Assembly: GCF_024436055.1 (NCBI RefSeq)
Contig: NZ_JANFNH010000020.1
Location: forward strand, 35,645 to 99,644
Length of the DNA: 64,000 nt
Direction of reading: 5' to 3'
DNA from: Streptantibioticus rubrisoli
Lineage (GTDB): Bacteria; Actinomycetota; Actinomycetes; Streptomycetales; Streptomycetaceae
Shown here: piece after piece, positions 20,361 through 30,739 of the stretch
Layout: each line of letters starts with the position of its first letter
How positions within the stretch are numbered: position 1 is the first letter of the stretch
The notes under the pieces: generated by a model
Told to the model about the DNA's origin: nothing
The model's database searches: none
The model's input: only the letters and a program-made list of their open reading frames with translations
Made by a program: the position numbers and the translations under genes

Positions 20361-20816
20361 GCTGCTGGACGTGAGCGAAGCCAACCAATGGCAACTCGTG
20401 AAGACTCTTGACTGCGGCGTGTCCAAGACAGCGTCGAATCCCGGCCTTTTGAGGTGTCAGCTTGCGCAAGCGGAAGCACTCCGGAGGAGAGCAACGTGCG
20501 CCTACTACGCTACGGTCGCCAGGCCGCCCGCCCCGCCAACCAAAGGGGAAGCTCGCCAGACATACGACGAGAGCGGATGTCTCTGGCGGAAGACCGTGTA
20601 CCTATTGCGACGCGCGCGACGTTCGGGCGGACCGTAACGACGCAGGCGACGTGGTCCGCGGGGATCGAAGAGATCTGCCGAAGGCATGTAGGAAGCGGGA
20701 CGGCCTCAATGGCGGTGCGAGAGAAGCCCATGTGCACAGACTCCTTTACTCGGCGGAGTACGCTTGAAACTGACCTCGAAGAACGACCTGGAGCACGCCG
20801 CTCAGACGCACTTGAG

Positions 20817-20859
20817 CTGGGGGTCAAGGGGTCGCAGGTTCAAATCCTGTCGTCCCGAC
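20817..20859 (+). repeat. att copy 1 (tRNA-Pro 3' end)
   Basis: A 43-base sequence equal to the 3' part of a tRNA. It has the CTGGGGG anticodon loop (GGG), TCAAG stem, T-loop GGTTCAAATCC and acceptor strand CGTCCCGA. Identical copies lie at 31556-31598 and 62578-62620. Only this copy has a matching CTTGA just upstream, but the loop then has eight bases. No acceptor 5' strand or D-arm is found, so it is not an intact tRNA gene. Confidence 0.85.
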
Positions 20860-21180
20860 TTGCGAAACCGCAGGTCGAAGGCCGTTTCCGTGAGTAACGG
20901 AAGCGGCCTTTGTCGTGTTTGCGGTGGGAGCGAACGGGGAGCCCTCTGGGAGCGCTCTTGCTCCCAGCCTCAAGTGGTGTCAATCGGGGGCGATTTGTCC
21001 GTCGTCCGGTCGGGTGGATGTGGGGCGCGGTACGGGGGCGTTGCGCGCGGTCGTCAACCGTTGGGTGGCGAGGTCACCCGGGATGATGTTGATGTAGCGG
21101 GCATCGAGAGGCCTAAACGCCCCTTGGCGGGTTCTGGCCGACCTTTGGCCAAGGGAGCGGGGTGGGGTGCTCCCCGTGGG
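20860..21180. repeat. tRNA-downstream segment, copy R1
   Basis: These 321 bases after att copy 1 recur after att copy 3 (62621-62941) with only a handful of mismatches by eye. Beyond 21180 the two regions still resemble each other in patches up to about 21830. A second hairpin, CTGGGAGC with GCTCCCAG, lies at 20946-20967. Confidence 0.88.
20878..20910 (+). terminator. tRNA terminator, copy 1
   Basis: AAGGCCGTTTCCGT (20878-20891) pairs with ACGGAAGCGGCCTT (20897-20910) through 14 pairs with one U-G, followed by TT. It lies 18 bases after the tRNA 3' end, as expected for the native tRNA terminator. Confidence 0.8.
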
Positions 21181-22283
21181 GCGGGGCAGGGACATTGCCC
21201 GAGGTGCCCAGATCGTTCGTCCGCGCAGGTGAGCCCAGGTCCTGCCACTTCGGCGTCACGGTCATCGCACCGCAAAGCCGAGGCAATGCCCCTTGGCGCC
21301 GTGCCGCAGACGGGGCAATCCCAGGGCGGGCGCGCGGTACGACGCCGCTGCGCGCGGTACGGAGCGTCTGGCTTGGCCATGGGACGACCAATACGACACG
21401 TCCGCGCGAACGCAGTCAGAGGGCATGGCGGGACCGGGGCGGGCTTGGGGTGGATGGACCTCCAAGTCGGCCGGGCGGGTGGCGGCGGCTCGTCAGTCCT
21501 GACTGCCGCGGTAAAAGTCCAGAGGAGAGAAGACGACCGCCAAGTTGAGCAGGTCATGCTCGCCAGCGGCGTGAGCTCCGCCTAGGCAACCGATGAGAGG
21601 AGCGATGGCCCGTCAAGCCAACACGGGCGGACCTGTTGATGGTTGGCCGCAGGTTCGAGCCCCCGGCAGGAGCCACAAAACATGGCTGGTCGGGTCGGCG
21701 GCGCTGATCTGGTCATTCGGGCCCGGGTGGCGGTGGAGGGCCGGACGCGGCTGGTGCCGCTTCCTCCCGGTGGGTGACGGGACTCCGTGGTGCGCAGGTT
21801 CGAATCCCCAGGGGGAAGGTGCTCCATGCGTCGATGCCCGGCTGGGTGGCGTAGAGGGTCAGGCCGTAGGCCGAGCCGGAACCCGACCACGCCGATGAGG
21901 TCGGCGAACCGGCGATTGAGGCAGGAGGTGTTGCCGACGTTGATGGGCGCAGGTGCCCTGTGCCCATGAGTCGTCGATCCGCCGTAAGGATCGATGGCGA
22001 TGTGAGTAATGCCACAGTAGTGACTTATCGTGACACCTGCAGACTGGTTTGCCAGTGGGAACACCTTGGCCAGAGCTGTGAAGAGCGTGTGAACGTTGCG
22101 GTCGGTAGCTGATGCATGATCAATGCGTGGTCAGTACCCGTCATATCGCTGTTCACTTCACCCTCTCCGCGCATAGAGTCCTCTGTGATCGCGAGGGCGA
22201 CCTGCTCGCGTGAACCGGGGGGTTCGAAGCAGGAAACTTCCTTGCGATCTCGACCATGTCGCACGTATCCGGGGGGAACCTGC
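21181..22283. other. Gene-poor region after R1
   Basis: No gene is firmly supported. A minus-strand peptide near 21270-21390 (APYRAQRRRTA, CPVCGTAPRGIA) is also conserved in the diverged copy after 62942. Two stretches resemble tRNA T-arms (GGTTCGAGCCC near 21652 and GGTTCGAATCC near 21789) without a cloverleaf around them. Confidence 0.45.
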
Positions 22284-22808
22284 ATGACTAAAAAGATCAA
22301 AAAGGCGTTAGGCACTGCGGCGGCCACGGCAGCGGTCACCGCGCTCGGCCTGGTCGCTCCACAGACATCTGTGGCTGAGACTGCGGCTATCTCACACGTC
22401 AAGCTCTCCTCCAAGGCAAACGCTGCTACCCGCGCCATCGCGGCGGCCGATCCACAGGCGGCGAAGGCCGCAGCCACGCTCTGCGGAGCGGGCTACGAGC
22501 TCTACAACGCCGAACGCCTGCCTGACGCGCGGCGGTTTGCAACACTCTTCACGTATGACAACGGGGGAACCGGCCCACGCAACTGCGAATGTGCCGTCTT
22601 CGACAACAATCTGGGGATCAGCCAGTACATGAAGCTGAAGATGTGCGAGAACCAAGCGAGCAATCCCCGCTGCTCCGTCGATGCGAATTACTACACCCAG
22701 TACGCAGGACCGGTTCGCATGAACAACTGTCCGACTGTGACGGCGATCATGGCAGACACGCCGAGTAGCACGGCGTACATCAACGCCGTCCGCGGCTTCT
22801 GCGACTGA
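22284..22808 (+). CDS. Small secreted Cys-containing protein
   Basis: A 174-residue protein with a clear Sec signal (KKIKKALGTAAATAAVTALGLV, cleaved after about residue 31) and several cysteines in the mature part (CGAGYE, CECAVFD, MCENQ, CSVD, NNCP, GFCD), likely disulfide-bonded. GGGGGGAA lies 6 bases before ATG 22284. I do not recognise the family. The lipoprotein gene 8 bases downstream is probably co-transcribed. Confidence 0.75.
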   Translation: MTKKIKKALGTAAATAAVTALGLVAPQTSVAETAAISHVKLSSKANAATRAIAAADPQAAKAAATLCGAGYELYNAERLPDARRFATLFTYDNGGTGPRNCECAVFDNNLGISQYMKLKMCENQASNPRCSVDANYYTQYAGPVRMNNCPTVTAIMADTPSSTAYINAVRGFCD

Positions 22809-22816
22809 GACGCCTG

Positions 22817-23437
22817 ATGCTTCGTAATGCGGTAGGTGACTGGGCCGGGCAGCGGGCTGCCAGGGCGTTGGCGCCGGTGCTCCTCGGTTGCGTTGTGCTT
22901 CTAGCAGCGTGTAGTGCTGGCTCCGACGGCCGTCCATCGCCGGTCGCCGGACACTCCACTGCACCTGTCGTAGCGTCGCAGGCTGCGGCCGACGGATCCA
23001 GCTCCCCGCAGCAGCCGGACTCCTCTGGTTCTCCTCGAAGAGAGGAGTCCGGACCGCCACTCGACGGGAGTGGGAGCATCGCAACCGCACCGTCCGGACC
23101 TGACGGCCCATCGGGCGACACAGGGGGCGGCGCGATATCCCCCCTCGTCGCCAGCCGCCAGGGTGTCACGGTGCGGGATCCCCGTCGCCGACCGTCAGGC
23201 AACGGGATGTGGCTCGCGGTCGACGTTACAAACCTGGGGAATGACCCAGCCAGCTATCGCATCGTGATCGAGGTAACCGGGCCCGGAGGCTTTTCGGCGA
23301 CTGTGAAAGCCCAAACCGATGTGCTGGCTCCCGGCCGCGAGGCATCCCAGGCATGCACCGCGCTCGGCAAGTCAGGCGTTCCCACTCCTGAACACGCGAA
23401 CGTCAGCATCATCAGCGTGACACGCACGCCCGCGTAG
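22817..23437 (+). CDS. Lipoprotein of unknown function
   Basis: A 206-residue protein with a lipoprotein signal ending in lipobox LLAAC (Cys32), a long Ser/Pro/Gly-rich linker and a C-terminal beta domain. That domain (MWLAVDVTNLGNDPASYRI, then GPGGFSATVKAQTDVLAPG) resembles DUF4352/FxLYD-type immunoglobulin-like folds. It starts 8 bases after the upstream secreted protein and probably forms a two-gene operon with it. Confidence 0.75.
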   Translation: MLRNAVGDWAGQRAARALAPVLLGCVVLLAACSAGSDGRPSPVAGHSTAPVVASQAAADGSSSPQQPDSSGSPRREESGPPLDGSGSIATAPSGPDGPSGDTGGGAISPLVASRQGVTVRDPRRRPSGNGMWLAVDVTNLGNDPASYRIVIEVTGPGGFSATVKAQTDVLAPGREASQACTALGKSGVPTPEHANVSIISVTRTPA

Positions 23438-23465
23438 GGCGGGTGGCCAGCCGCCCGGGCTGCTG

Positions 23466-23518
23466 CCGACTGGCTCGATTCCTTGTTCACTGCGACTCTC
23501 GGGGGTCGAGCCAGTCGG
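23466..23518 (+). terminator. Inverted repeat after the lipoprotein gene
   Basis: CCGACTGGCTCGA (23466-23478) and TCGAGCCAGTCGG (23506-23518) form a perfect 13-bp stem with a 27-base loop, 28 bases after the stop. Confidence 0.6.
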
Positions 23519-24271
23519 ACATCAGTGACGTGGCACAGGTATGACCCCCGACGCTGTCATGGCACTTCCCTTAAAGCACCAGACCTCTGACCGATCGGCA
23601 TCTGCAACGGATCAGCGCATCTCACTTCTCCTGAGAAAGGACAAATGATGTCCTTCGGCCGCAGGCGGGTGGTGGTCCCGCTTCCCGCCCTCGGCGCGAG
23701 CGTGTCTCTGGACCTCGGCAGCCGTGGCTCCCGCCCCAGCGATTCCTGCACCCCGCGCGGGTGCAGCCGCTCCGAAGGCCCTGGGCCGGATGATCCACGC
23801 GGACCGGGATCTCGCTCTGGGGCCGAAGAGAGCATCGGTAGCGTGAGCCTGGCAGTCGGGACCATCGGACATGTCTTGCTGACCTGCAACCCGGCCACCA
23901 TCAACGCACGTGCCCGACGTCAGGCGCGTTCCCCCGCCGGTGAACATCGACATCTCTGCCTAGCACGAACTCGCCGTCAATAGGTGACGCCACCGGAGCT
24001 TTGCTGCCGACGACCCCATGTTCACGGCAGCGGCGTACACGCTCGCCGTAGTCGAGGTGGAGGAGCGGTGAACGCCGAGCCATTCTGATGCCGTCGCCGA
24101 CCGTGCAACCCATCCCTTCGGCCATCCCCAAGAGGGTTCCCTTTTAGGTGCCAGCCTCTTCCTGGCGAGACGCTCTTGCAGCTCCCGGCTGCACTCCGTG
24201 CCGCTCCATGCAAGTGCATACACGACTGAAGTGACGTCACTGTGCCTGAGCCACCTCACGAAGGAGAGTTC
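23519..24271. other. Intergenic, no supported gene
   Basis: About 750 bases without a recognisable protein. A frame from ATG 23645, after GAGAAAGGAC, gives a low-complexity Arg/Ser/Pro peptide I do not trust. The end carries the ribosome site AAGGAGAG (24261-24268) for the next gene. Confidence 0.4.
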
Positions 24272-27200
24272 GTGCCACCATCCGACAGACGAATACGCCC
24301 GCGTCGCGGGCTGACCGCATTGGCGGCCACCACGGCGTTATTGTCCCCAGCTCTTGTACAAGCCCACGTCGCCATGGCGAACGTTCCACATGCGCGGCCG
24401 ACGTCTGCTCCTAGGCAGGTCAGCCGCGCCGAAGTAGCCCCCGAAGACCGGGAGGCCGTGCTCGGCAAGCAGTGGCAGACGTCATCAGACTATGCGGTCA
24501 CCACGGCGGGCGACGCCACGGGGCTGCACGTCCTCACGGCCCGTCAGGGCGAAGGTTACGCGTGGAAGACCATCGCCACGCTGTCCGAGCCAGGTGTCAC
24601 CACAGATCGATGGATCGGCAATACCTGCACCACAGGCGATGGTAAGTACCTCGTAGCCGTCTACACTCCCCGCCAGGCGGACAACAAGCCTCAGTTGGTG
24701 GAGCGGGGTGGATTTACTGCCACCGTGAACCTCGCCACCGGAGAGGTCACCAAACTCCCCATCAACGCCTCACTGGCCTATTTCGACCCGAGTTGCGGAA
24801 CCGGTCACACGGCGGTGTTCACCCAATCCGGTACCGAGGGCGACAAGGTCCTCACCAAGTTGGTGACCGTGGACGCGGCCACCGGGAAGGTGACCTCCTA
24901 CGTCAGCGAGCCGGGACAGGTCACCTCCGCGGTACCGGTGGGTGACGGCCTGATTGCCGCCGAGGGCAATACGCTCATTCACATCGACGACGACGGCAAG
25001 ACCGCTCGCAAGGCCACCACGCAGGGGACGGCGTTCCATCTGCACCCCACCGGCTCCGGCGTCGTCTTCGCCGATCACGATGCCAGGAGCGGCAGTGAGA
25101 GCGTCAAGGAGCTCTCACCCTCTGGCAAGACCATCACGTTGGCCACCGCCCCGTTGGGCAAGGTCGGCCTGGCGGCAGGCGCCGACGGAAGGGCATTCGT
25201 CACCGGCGAGGGTGTACGTACGGGTACGTTGCCAGGCGACGTGAGGCGCGTCGACGCGCCAGCCGACGCCGAGATCTCCAGCGATGGCGAGTTGGCCATC
25301 ACCTCGGCCACCGCGCAGGACTTGGCGGATGCGGTCACCAACGCCAGGCGCTACGAGCAAGCCCATCCGCAGGGGCGGCCTCCGGAAGTGGCGCCCAAGC
25401 AGACCCGGCAGGGTCCCCCCAGCAAGTCGGACAGTCAACCGCCTGGCAGTCCGCAGCCGGTCGTCATCGTGGCCAGGGCCCTGCGGACCGGGCACGCGGT
25501 CACGTTCACTGCGAGCCCCACGGTCGTGGCCGCCAAGGACAAGGCCGCAACGGGGGGCCGGACCTCTCCGCTGCTGGCGTTCATGGCTGAGGGCGCCAAC
25601 CGCCCCTCGACCATGGCTCCTCGGGATACGGATCCGGCCAACGATCCGGTCGACGCGAACCGGACGTGTTCCATTCCGCGCAACGACCCGCACACCATGG
25701 TCTACCAGCCCACTCCCAACCAGGTGGAATGGGCTGCTGATCTCGCTGTGCGCGGTCTGCTCGACTCGGCGCATGTCCAACGCCCTGGGAACTGGAAGGA
25801 CTCCGGGCTGTCGGATTCCTGGGCTCCGCAGGACCTGTTCCCGCTGCCGACCTTGGTCACTGGTGGGCGCATCCCGGCGCAGGTGTTGCTGGGCATCCTG
25901 GCGCAGGAGTCGAACCTGTGGCAGGCCAGTTCACATTCCGAGCCCGGTGAGTACGGCAACCCGCTGGTTTCCAACTTCTACGGTACCTACGTCTACCCGA
26001 GCCAGAAGGGCTACGACCCTAAGCTGATCTGGAAGGTCCACTGGGACAGCGCCGACTGCGGATACGGCGTCGGGCAGGTCACCGACGGCATGCGGCTCGC
26101 GGGCAAGCAGAAGCCGGGCGAAACTCCTTTGTCGCCCACCCAGCAGCGGGCCGTGGCCGTGGATTACGCGACCGGCATCGCCGGCGCCGCGCAGATACTT
26201 GCCAGCAAGTGGAACGAACTCCACGCGTCCGGCACCACGATCAAGCTGAACAACGACGACCCGTCCCGGATCGAGAACTGGTTCGCCGCCGCCTGGAACT
26301 ACAACGAGGGCATGGGGTACCACAACGGCAATTGGGGACTCGGCTGGCTCAACAACCCTGCCAACCCCAGCTATCCGCCGGACCGCAAGGCATTCCTCAA
26401 CCTCGATGAGGACCCGCTCGCTGTCAAGGACGCGGCTCACCCGCAGTACTGGTCCTACGAGGAGAAGGTCATGGGGTGGGCGGGATGGTCGATCGACACC
26501 GGCCGCTCCTACGACAACAACGGCAACCAGCAGCACAAGGGCGATTCCGGGTTCAACACCAACGGCTTCATCCCCTCCTGGTGGGGCGGGACGCAGGCCG
26601 TCCTCAACCGCGAGAACGTCGAACCCCCGCTGAGCACGTTCTGCTCGGCCGCCAACGGCTGCGACCCGAACAACGTCCCACACTGCACCACCGAGGACTG
26701 CTTCTACTCCCACCTGTGGCACGCCGATGCCACGTGGAAACCGGACTGCTCCACCACCTGCGGATACGAGTACCTGACGCACAACAAGAACCTGGCCGAA
26801 CCAGGCGATGCGAAGCTCCTCTACGGCTACACCGACCCGGCCAACGGATACTCGAGCTTCTGCAACGGCCCTGGCGGCGCGGGTGTGGTCGTGGTCAACG
26901 ACATCCCAGGCAGCACATCGACGCCCACCTGTCGTGACGGCTCCGACGGCCAGGGGACGTTCAGCTTCTCCTTCCCCGCCGACGAGCACAATGACTACGA
27001 GGCGAAGGAAGACCTCGAGCAGGACTCGTCCGGCTACGGCGGCCACTACTACTTCTCCCACGGACGCCAGCCCAACAACTGGGACAACCTGCTGGAGACC
27101 ACCGGCACCTGGACTCCCAGCGGGCTCTCGAAGCACGTCTACCTGATCCAGGCGTTCGCCCCCTACCTGGGCAACAAGACGCACACAGCCGACTACCAGG

Positions 27201-28702
27201 TCTACGACGGCTTCGGGAACAAATGGGACTCGGTCGTGGACCAGTCCCAGAACAACCAGCTGTTCGGCTGGATCACGGTCGGGTACTTCTACCTCCAGCC
27301 CGGCGCCAAAGTCGTCCTCACCAACGTCACCAACGACGGCTCATCCGGAGACACCGCCGTCGCCTACGACGCGCTGATGTTCACTCCGATCGAGGGCACT
27401 TTCCAGCACCACACCTTCGACGCGGCGTCGATCTTCCCCAGCAACATCAATCTCGACACAGTCGCTCCGCCCTACACTGCCGGGCCCATGCGCAACCGGC
27501 AGACGTTGTACGGGTGGGCTGACGCCCGAATCCACGGCGGCACCCCTCCCAACCAACTGCCGCCGCCATTCGGCTCGGGCCCGTTCAAGGGCTTGGCAAA
27601 CTACCCCGCGTGCACCGCCGCGCCCAGCTCCGACTGCATCGGGGCTACCGTGAAATCGGCAATCCAGGCGTGGGGGCAGGATGTCACAGCAGCCGGAACC
27701 GACGTGAACAGCCACCCCTCCATCCCTGATTGGCTTGCCTTCACCAACCCCACTCCTCCGCCCGCGACGATCGACCCGGACCATTCCTTCACAGACGACC
27801 ACTCGTACAAGATCAAGACTCACATCGACGTGCGCTGGGTCAGCGGCCCGGACGGGAAGGTCATCCCCGGCAGCCAGCTGGTCACCTATACGCCGCACAC
27901 CTCGGACACTCCTCTTGCTCCCTTCGTGGTGTCCTTCGCGAAGGCCATCGCCAAGGACTACAACATCCCCATACCGGACGTGTCCTTCACCGCCCAGGAC
28001 GCCAACGTCTACGGCAGGCAAGTCGCTGTTCCCAATCCGATGAAAACCGGAATCACGCCAGGAAAGGCGTACCCCTCAAAGGAGGATCCGGCTACCGTCG
28101 ATTCGAGCGGCAAATGTGTCAACACCAAGGTCGTCAGCGGTGGAGTCCTCGGCTACCGCATGCTCGATGGACAACAGAGCACTGACCTTGCCATGCAAGG
28201 CTGGCTGAGCGACCTCAACTCCTTCGTGAAGCAGGGAAAGCTGCCAGAGGAAGTAGCAGGAACAGCCGGCGACTTCTACAGCCTGTTCTTCCGTCACGGG
28301 GGCATCAACAACGGAAACCCGGAGGGCTCCCTGTTCAACTTCGCCCCACCGATCTGGCAGAACGCCTCGATCGCCTTCTGTTCTGACGGAACGATTCACG
28401 ACACGCAAAACGCCATCAACACCGACGACGGAAAGGGTACCGGGCTGGTCTACCAGAGCTACATGCCTGACCTGTACCTGTACTACGACGGGAAGATGGT
28501 GGACGAGTACGGCAAGCCGGCCTCCGGCCCCGTCCAGCGAGGGGACTTCTACGACTTCACCCTCCACGGATACGGAGGCTGCCAGTCCGCGGGGCGGGGC
28601 AACGGAGGCAACCCGTGGGACATCGCCCTCGACACCGGCGATGACGCACGCCCATCCGGGGCTGGGTTCTGTGACCAGAACCCGCCCCCGCCCGTCTCCT
28701 GA
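24272..28702 (+). CDS. Large secreted protein with lysozyme-like and golvesin-like regions
   Basis: A 1,476-residue secreted protein from GTG 24272. It has an N-terminal signal (RRGLTALAATTALLSPALVQA) and a region of about 330 residues resembling a beta-propeller. Near residue 540-620 is a lytic-transglycosylase-like segment (ILAQESNLWQ, CGYGVGQVTDGM). Near residue 940-1050 is a golvesin C-terminal-like domain (HVYLIQAFAPYLG, ADYQVYDGFGN). The last 350 residues match nothing I know. It probably acts on cell wall or extracellular matrix. The membrane-protein gene at 28789 may be its partner. Confidence 0.8.
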   Translation: MPPSDRRIRPRRGLTALAATTALLSPALVQAHVAMANVPHARPTSAPRQVSRAEVAPEDREAVLGKQWQTSSDYAVTTAGDATGLHVLTARQGEGYAWKTIATLSEPGVTTDRWIGNTCTTGDGKYLVAVYTPRQADNKPQLVERGGFTATVNLATGEVTKLPINASLAYFDPSCGTGHTAVFTQSGTEGDKVLTKLVTVDAATGKVTSYVSEPGQVTSAVPVGDGLIAAEGNTLIHIDDDGKTARKATTQGTAFHLHPTGSGVVFADHDARSGSESVKELSPSGKTITLATAPLGKVGLAAGADGRAFVTGEGVRTGTLPGDVRRVDAPADAEISSDGELAITSATAQDLADAVTNARRYEQAHPQGRPPEVAPKQTRQGPPSKSDSQPPGSPQPVVIVARALRTGHAVTFTASPTVVAAKDKAATGGRTSPLLAFMAEGANRPSTMAPRDTDPANDPVDANRTCSIPRNDPHTMVYQPTPNQVEWAADLAVRGLLDSAHVQRPGNWKDSGLSDSWAPQDLFPLPTLVTGGRIPAQVLLGILAQESNLWQASSHSEPGEYGNPLVSNFYGTYVYPSQKGYDPKLIWKVHWDSADCGYGVGQVTDGMRLAGKQKPGETPLSPTQQRAVAVDYATGIAGAAQILASKWNELHASGTTIKLNNDDPSRIENWFAAAWNYNEGMGYHNGNWGLGWLNNPANPSYPPDRKAFLNLDEDPLAVKDAAHPQYWSYEEKVMGWAGWSIDTGRSYDNNGNQQHKGDSGFNTNGFIPSWWGGTQAVLNRENVEPPLSTFCSAANGCDPNNVPHCTTEDCFYSHLWHADATWKPDCSTTCGYEYLTHNKNLAEPGDAKLLYGYTDPANGYSSFCNGPGGAGVVVVNDIPGSTSTPTCRDGSDGQGTFSFSFPADEHNDYEAKEDLEQDSSGYGGHYYFSHGRQPNNWDNLLETTGTWTPSGLSKHVYLIQAFAPYLGNKTHTADYQVYDGFGNKWDSVVDQSQNNQLFGWITVGYFYLQPGAKVVLTNVTNDGSSGDTAVAYDALMFTPIEGTFQHHTFDAASIFPSNINLDTVAPPYTAGPMRNRQTLYGWADARIHGGTPPNQLPPPFGSGPFKGLANYPACTAAPSSDCIGATVKSAIQAWGQDVTAAGTDVNSHPSIPDWLAFTNPTPPPATIDPDHSFTDDHSYKIKTHIDVRWVSGPDGKVIPGSQLVTYTPHTSDTPLAPFVVSFAKAIAKDYNIPIPDVSFTAQDANVYGRQVAVPNPMKTGITPGKAYPSKEDPATVDSSGKCVNTKVVSGGVLGYRMLDGQQSTDLAMQGWLSDLNSFVKQGKLPEEVAGTAGDFYSLFFRHGGINNGNPEGSLFNFAPPIWQNASIAFCSDGTIHDTQNAINTDDGKGTGLVYQSYMPDLYLYYDGKMVDEYGKPASGPVQRGDFYDFTLHGYGGCQSAGRGNGGNPWDIALDTGDDARPSGAGFCDQNPPPPVS

Positions 28703-28788
28703 CGCACCACGAGTGGTCTGATAGGCGCCGGGGCCCTGGACACCCAGGGCTCCGGCGCCGCGGTATCCAGAGGGGAGCACTCGAAAAG

Positions 28789-29364
28789 ATGCTCGTTCCG
28801 ATACGTGAGAAGAAAGCCCGACGCAAGATTGCGTCGGCAGCCGCGGCTGCGACGGCGGTCCTGGTCGAGGGCTGGGCATTGTCAGTATTCCCATCGGACA
28901 GCTTATGGCCCGCCGCCGTCGCCGCCGCGATGGTGATTCCCGCCCTGCTCGTCTACCGGTTGACCGATCATGTGCTGGCGACCGCGACGTGCGCCCCCGC
29001 CCGGTATGCGGCCCTCTTTGGAACTATCCCCGCGGCGATGACCAGCCTGCTCCTCGCACCGGCCATCGGGCTCATCGCCGTCGGCTGGTTCTTCACAGTC
29101 ATTGGATGGCTCATCCTCCTCCTGGCCGCCCCGGCGACGTTTTTCGCCTACCGTGCCACCCAAGCCACAGCCCGTGGCCGCTACTGGGCCGGGCCCACCG
29201 CATGGCTGCCGACAGAGGCCGCCGCCCTCGCGACCGTGGCAGGCTACGAACCTTTCAGCCATGGAGTGCTCCTAGCCGGGATGCTGCTGTTCCTCGCTGT
29301 GTGCGCCGCCGCCAACCTCGCCGCCGGATACGGAGCGTTGGCCACCGGGCTGCCCCGTAACTGA
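28789..29364 (+). CDS. Polytopic membrane protein
   Basis: A 191-residue protein with about five hydrophobic segments (for example LWPAAVAAAMVIPALLVYRL, LLLAPAIGLIAVGWFFTVIG and VLLAGMLLFLAVCAAANLAA). The family is not recognised. It follows the giant secreted gene by 86 bases on the same strand, and GAGGGGAG precedes the ATG. Confidence 0.7.
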   Translation: MLVPIREKKARRKIASAAAAATAVLVEGWALSVFPSDSLWPAAVAAAMVIPALLVYRLTDHVLATATCAPARYAALFGTIPAAMTSLLLAPAIGLIAVGWFFTVIGWLILLLAAPATFFAYRATQATARGRYWAGPTAWLPTEAAALATVAGYEPFSHGVLLAGMLLFLAVCAAANLAAGYGALATGLPRN

Positions 29365-29425
29365 GACATGTGCCGCGCGCTCTGGTTCATCCTCCCCGCA
29401 CCCTTGCGGGACTCTGTCGCTCGAT

Positions 29426-30310
29426 TCACGGGTGGCGTTTGCGGGGTTTGCGGGGTGGCGGATCGAGGTCGAGGTCGGCGAAGTGGGTGTGCCGTGTCGT
29501 GCCGAGGGGGCGGCCGGTCAGGTGGGCGTCGATGCGGTGGAGGTTGAGTGCGGCGGCGCTGAGCACGTGAGCCAGGCCGGTCTTCGCCTGGCCCCGATAG
29601 CGGCTGCGGCGGATGCTGGTGGTGCGGACGGCTTGGGAGATGGTGCCCTCGGCGCCGGCGCGCTTGGCGTATCGCTGTTTCCAGGCGTCGGTGTCCTGCT
29701 CGGCGCGTTGGCGTTGGAGGAGTTCGTGCTCGGCGCGGGGGTGCAGGGTCAGGCGCCGGGTGGAGCCGTTGGTGCATGAGGTGCGGACCTTGCAGGTGCG
29801 GCAGCCGTACTCAGGGAAGATGACCACGATGCGCGGGTGTCCGTCCATGCGGGTGGTGCCCCAGTAGCGGCTGGTCTCCCCACGCGGGCAAGTCGCGGAC
29901 TTCGCGTCCCAGTCGATGGTGAAGTCGGTGAGCGCGAAACCCTTCCCCTCACGGGTCTGCCGGTCGCTGGCGGGCGGGAGGGGGCCGACGAGGTCGATGT
30001 TCTGGGCGCGGGCGGCCAGGATGATCGCGGCGGAGGTGTAGCCGCCGTCGACCAGGTGCTCGTCCGGCGTCAACCCTCGCCGGGCCAGGTCGTCGTGCAC
30101 GAGCTGGACTTGGGTGGAGTCGTCGACGGCCGCGCTGGTGGTGGTCACGTTCACGATCAGGTGGGGCAGGTCGTCGTCGCAACTCTCGCTGTAGTGGACC
30201 TTGTAGCCGTCCCAGAGCATGCCGCGCTTGCCGCCGCAGCGTGCGTCCGGATCGTGCGGGGTGACCACCCGAGATATGCCTGGCGGGAGGTCTTTGCCCT
30301 CCCGCCAGCG
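29426..30310 (-). pseudogene. IS1182-family transposase, N-terminally truncated
   Basis: About 295 residues match the C-terminal two thirds of IS1182-type transposases: RVVTPHDPDARCGGKRGM, GYKVHYSESCD, EHLVDGGYTSA, FTIDWDAKSATCPRG, AGAEGTISQAVR and KTGLAHVLSAAALNL. The open frame continues upstream but loses all similarity, so the N-terminus with the first catalytic Asp is missing. The element is inactive. Confidence 0.85.
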
Positions 30311-30715
30311 CACCCCCTCACCGTGGCCGCTGTCACTGCGGTGTGCGGGTGCCGGAAACCCCATCCATGGCCTGTGACGTGCAGGTTCTTGCGAACGGCC
30401 GATGGTCGCTGTGTGGGCGTGGCGGGCTGCTGGATCGTGCTGTTGCGACTGGCCTTGTAGGTGCCGAGAACCACATCCGTGCTTGGTCATGCGGCATGTT
30501 CTCGAGGCGGGCGAGGCGGTCTGGATTGGAGTCGGCTGGGGGAGTGGCCGCAGGGGTGTCGCTGCGTTGAGTGGGTGCTGAGGTCGTGCCCGTTGTGGAA
30601 ATTGTCCATAGGGTGGGGCCGCGGCCTCCGTAGCGTCAGCTGGCCGTCTCCGTTCACGGGCGAATCGGACGGAGGTTTTCACGCGGACGAGCAGCGCGCG
30701 ACGCCCCCTTGCATT
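30311..30715. other. Intergenic, no supported gene
   Basis: This is the junction between the truncated transposase and the toxin-antitoxin operon. No coding signal is seen. Confidence 0.4.
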
Positions 30716-30739
30716 CCTACCGGTGGTAGGATTGGGGGT
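30716..30739 (+). promoter_or_regulatory. Palindromic operator and possible leaderless promoter of vapBC
   Basis: CCTACC-GGT-GGTAGG (30716-30730) is a 6-bp dyad just upstream of the antitoxin start, where autoregulating antitoxins bind. TAGGAT (30726-30731) could be a -10 box placing transcription at or near the ATG at 30740, since no well-spaced ribosome site is seen. No clear -35 box was found. Confidence 0.5.

Noticed and set aside
20785..20859. Possible intact tRNA-Pro at att copy 1
   Set aside because: The acceptor 5' strand and D-arm are missing and the anticodon loop has eight bases; only the 3' part is tRNA-like.
20454..21585. Plus-strand frames running through att copy 1 and R1
   Set aside because: They translate the tRNA fragment and terminator and lack similarity to proteins.
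21640..21810. T-arm-like sequences suggesting tRNA genes (also near 63441 and 63582)
   Set aside because: No acceptor or anticodon stems pair around them; they are part of the diverged flank repeat.
23645..23983. 112-residue frame with a fair ribosome site
   Set aside because: The composition is low-complexity Arg/Ser/Pro, with no domain and strong antisense competition; not convincing.
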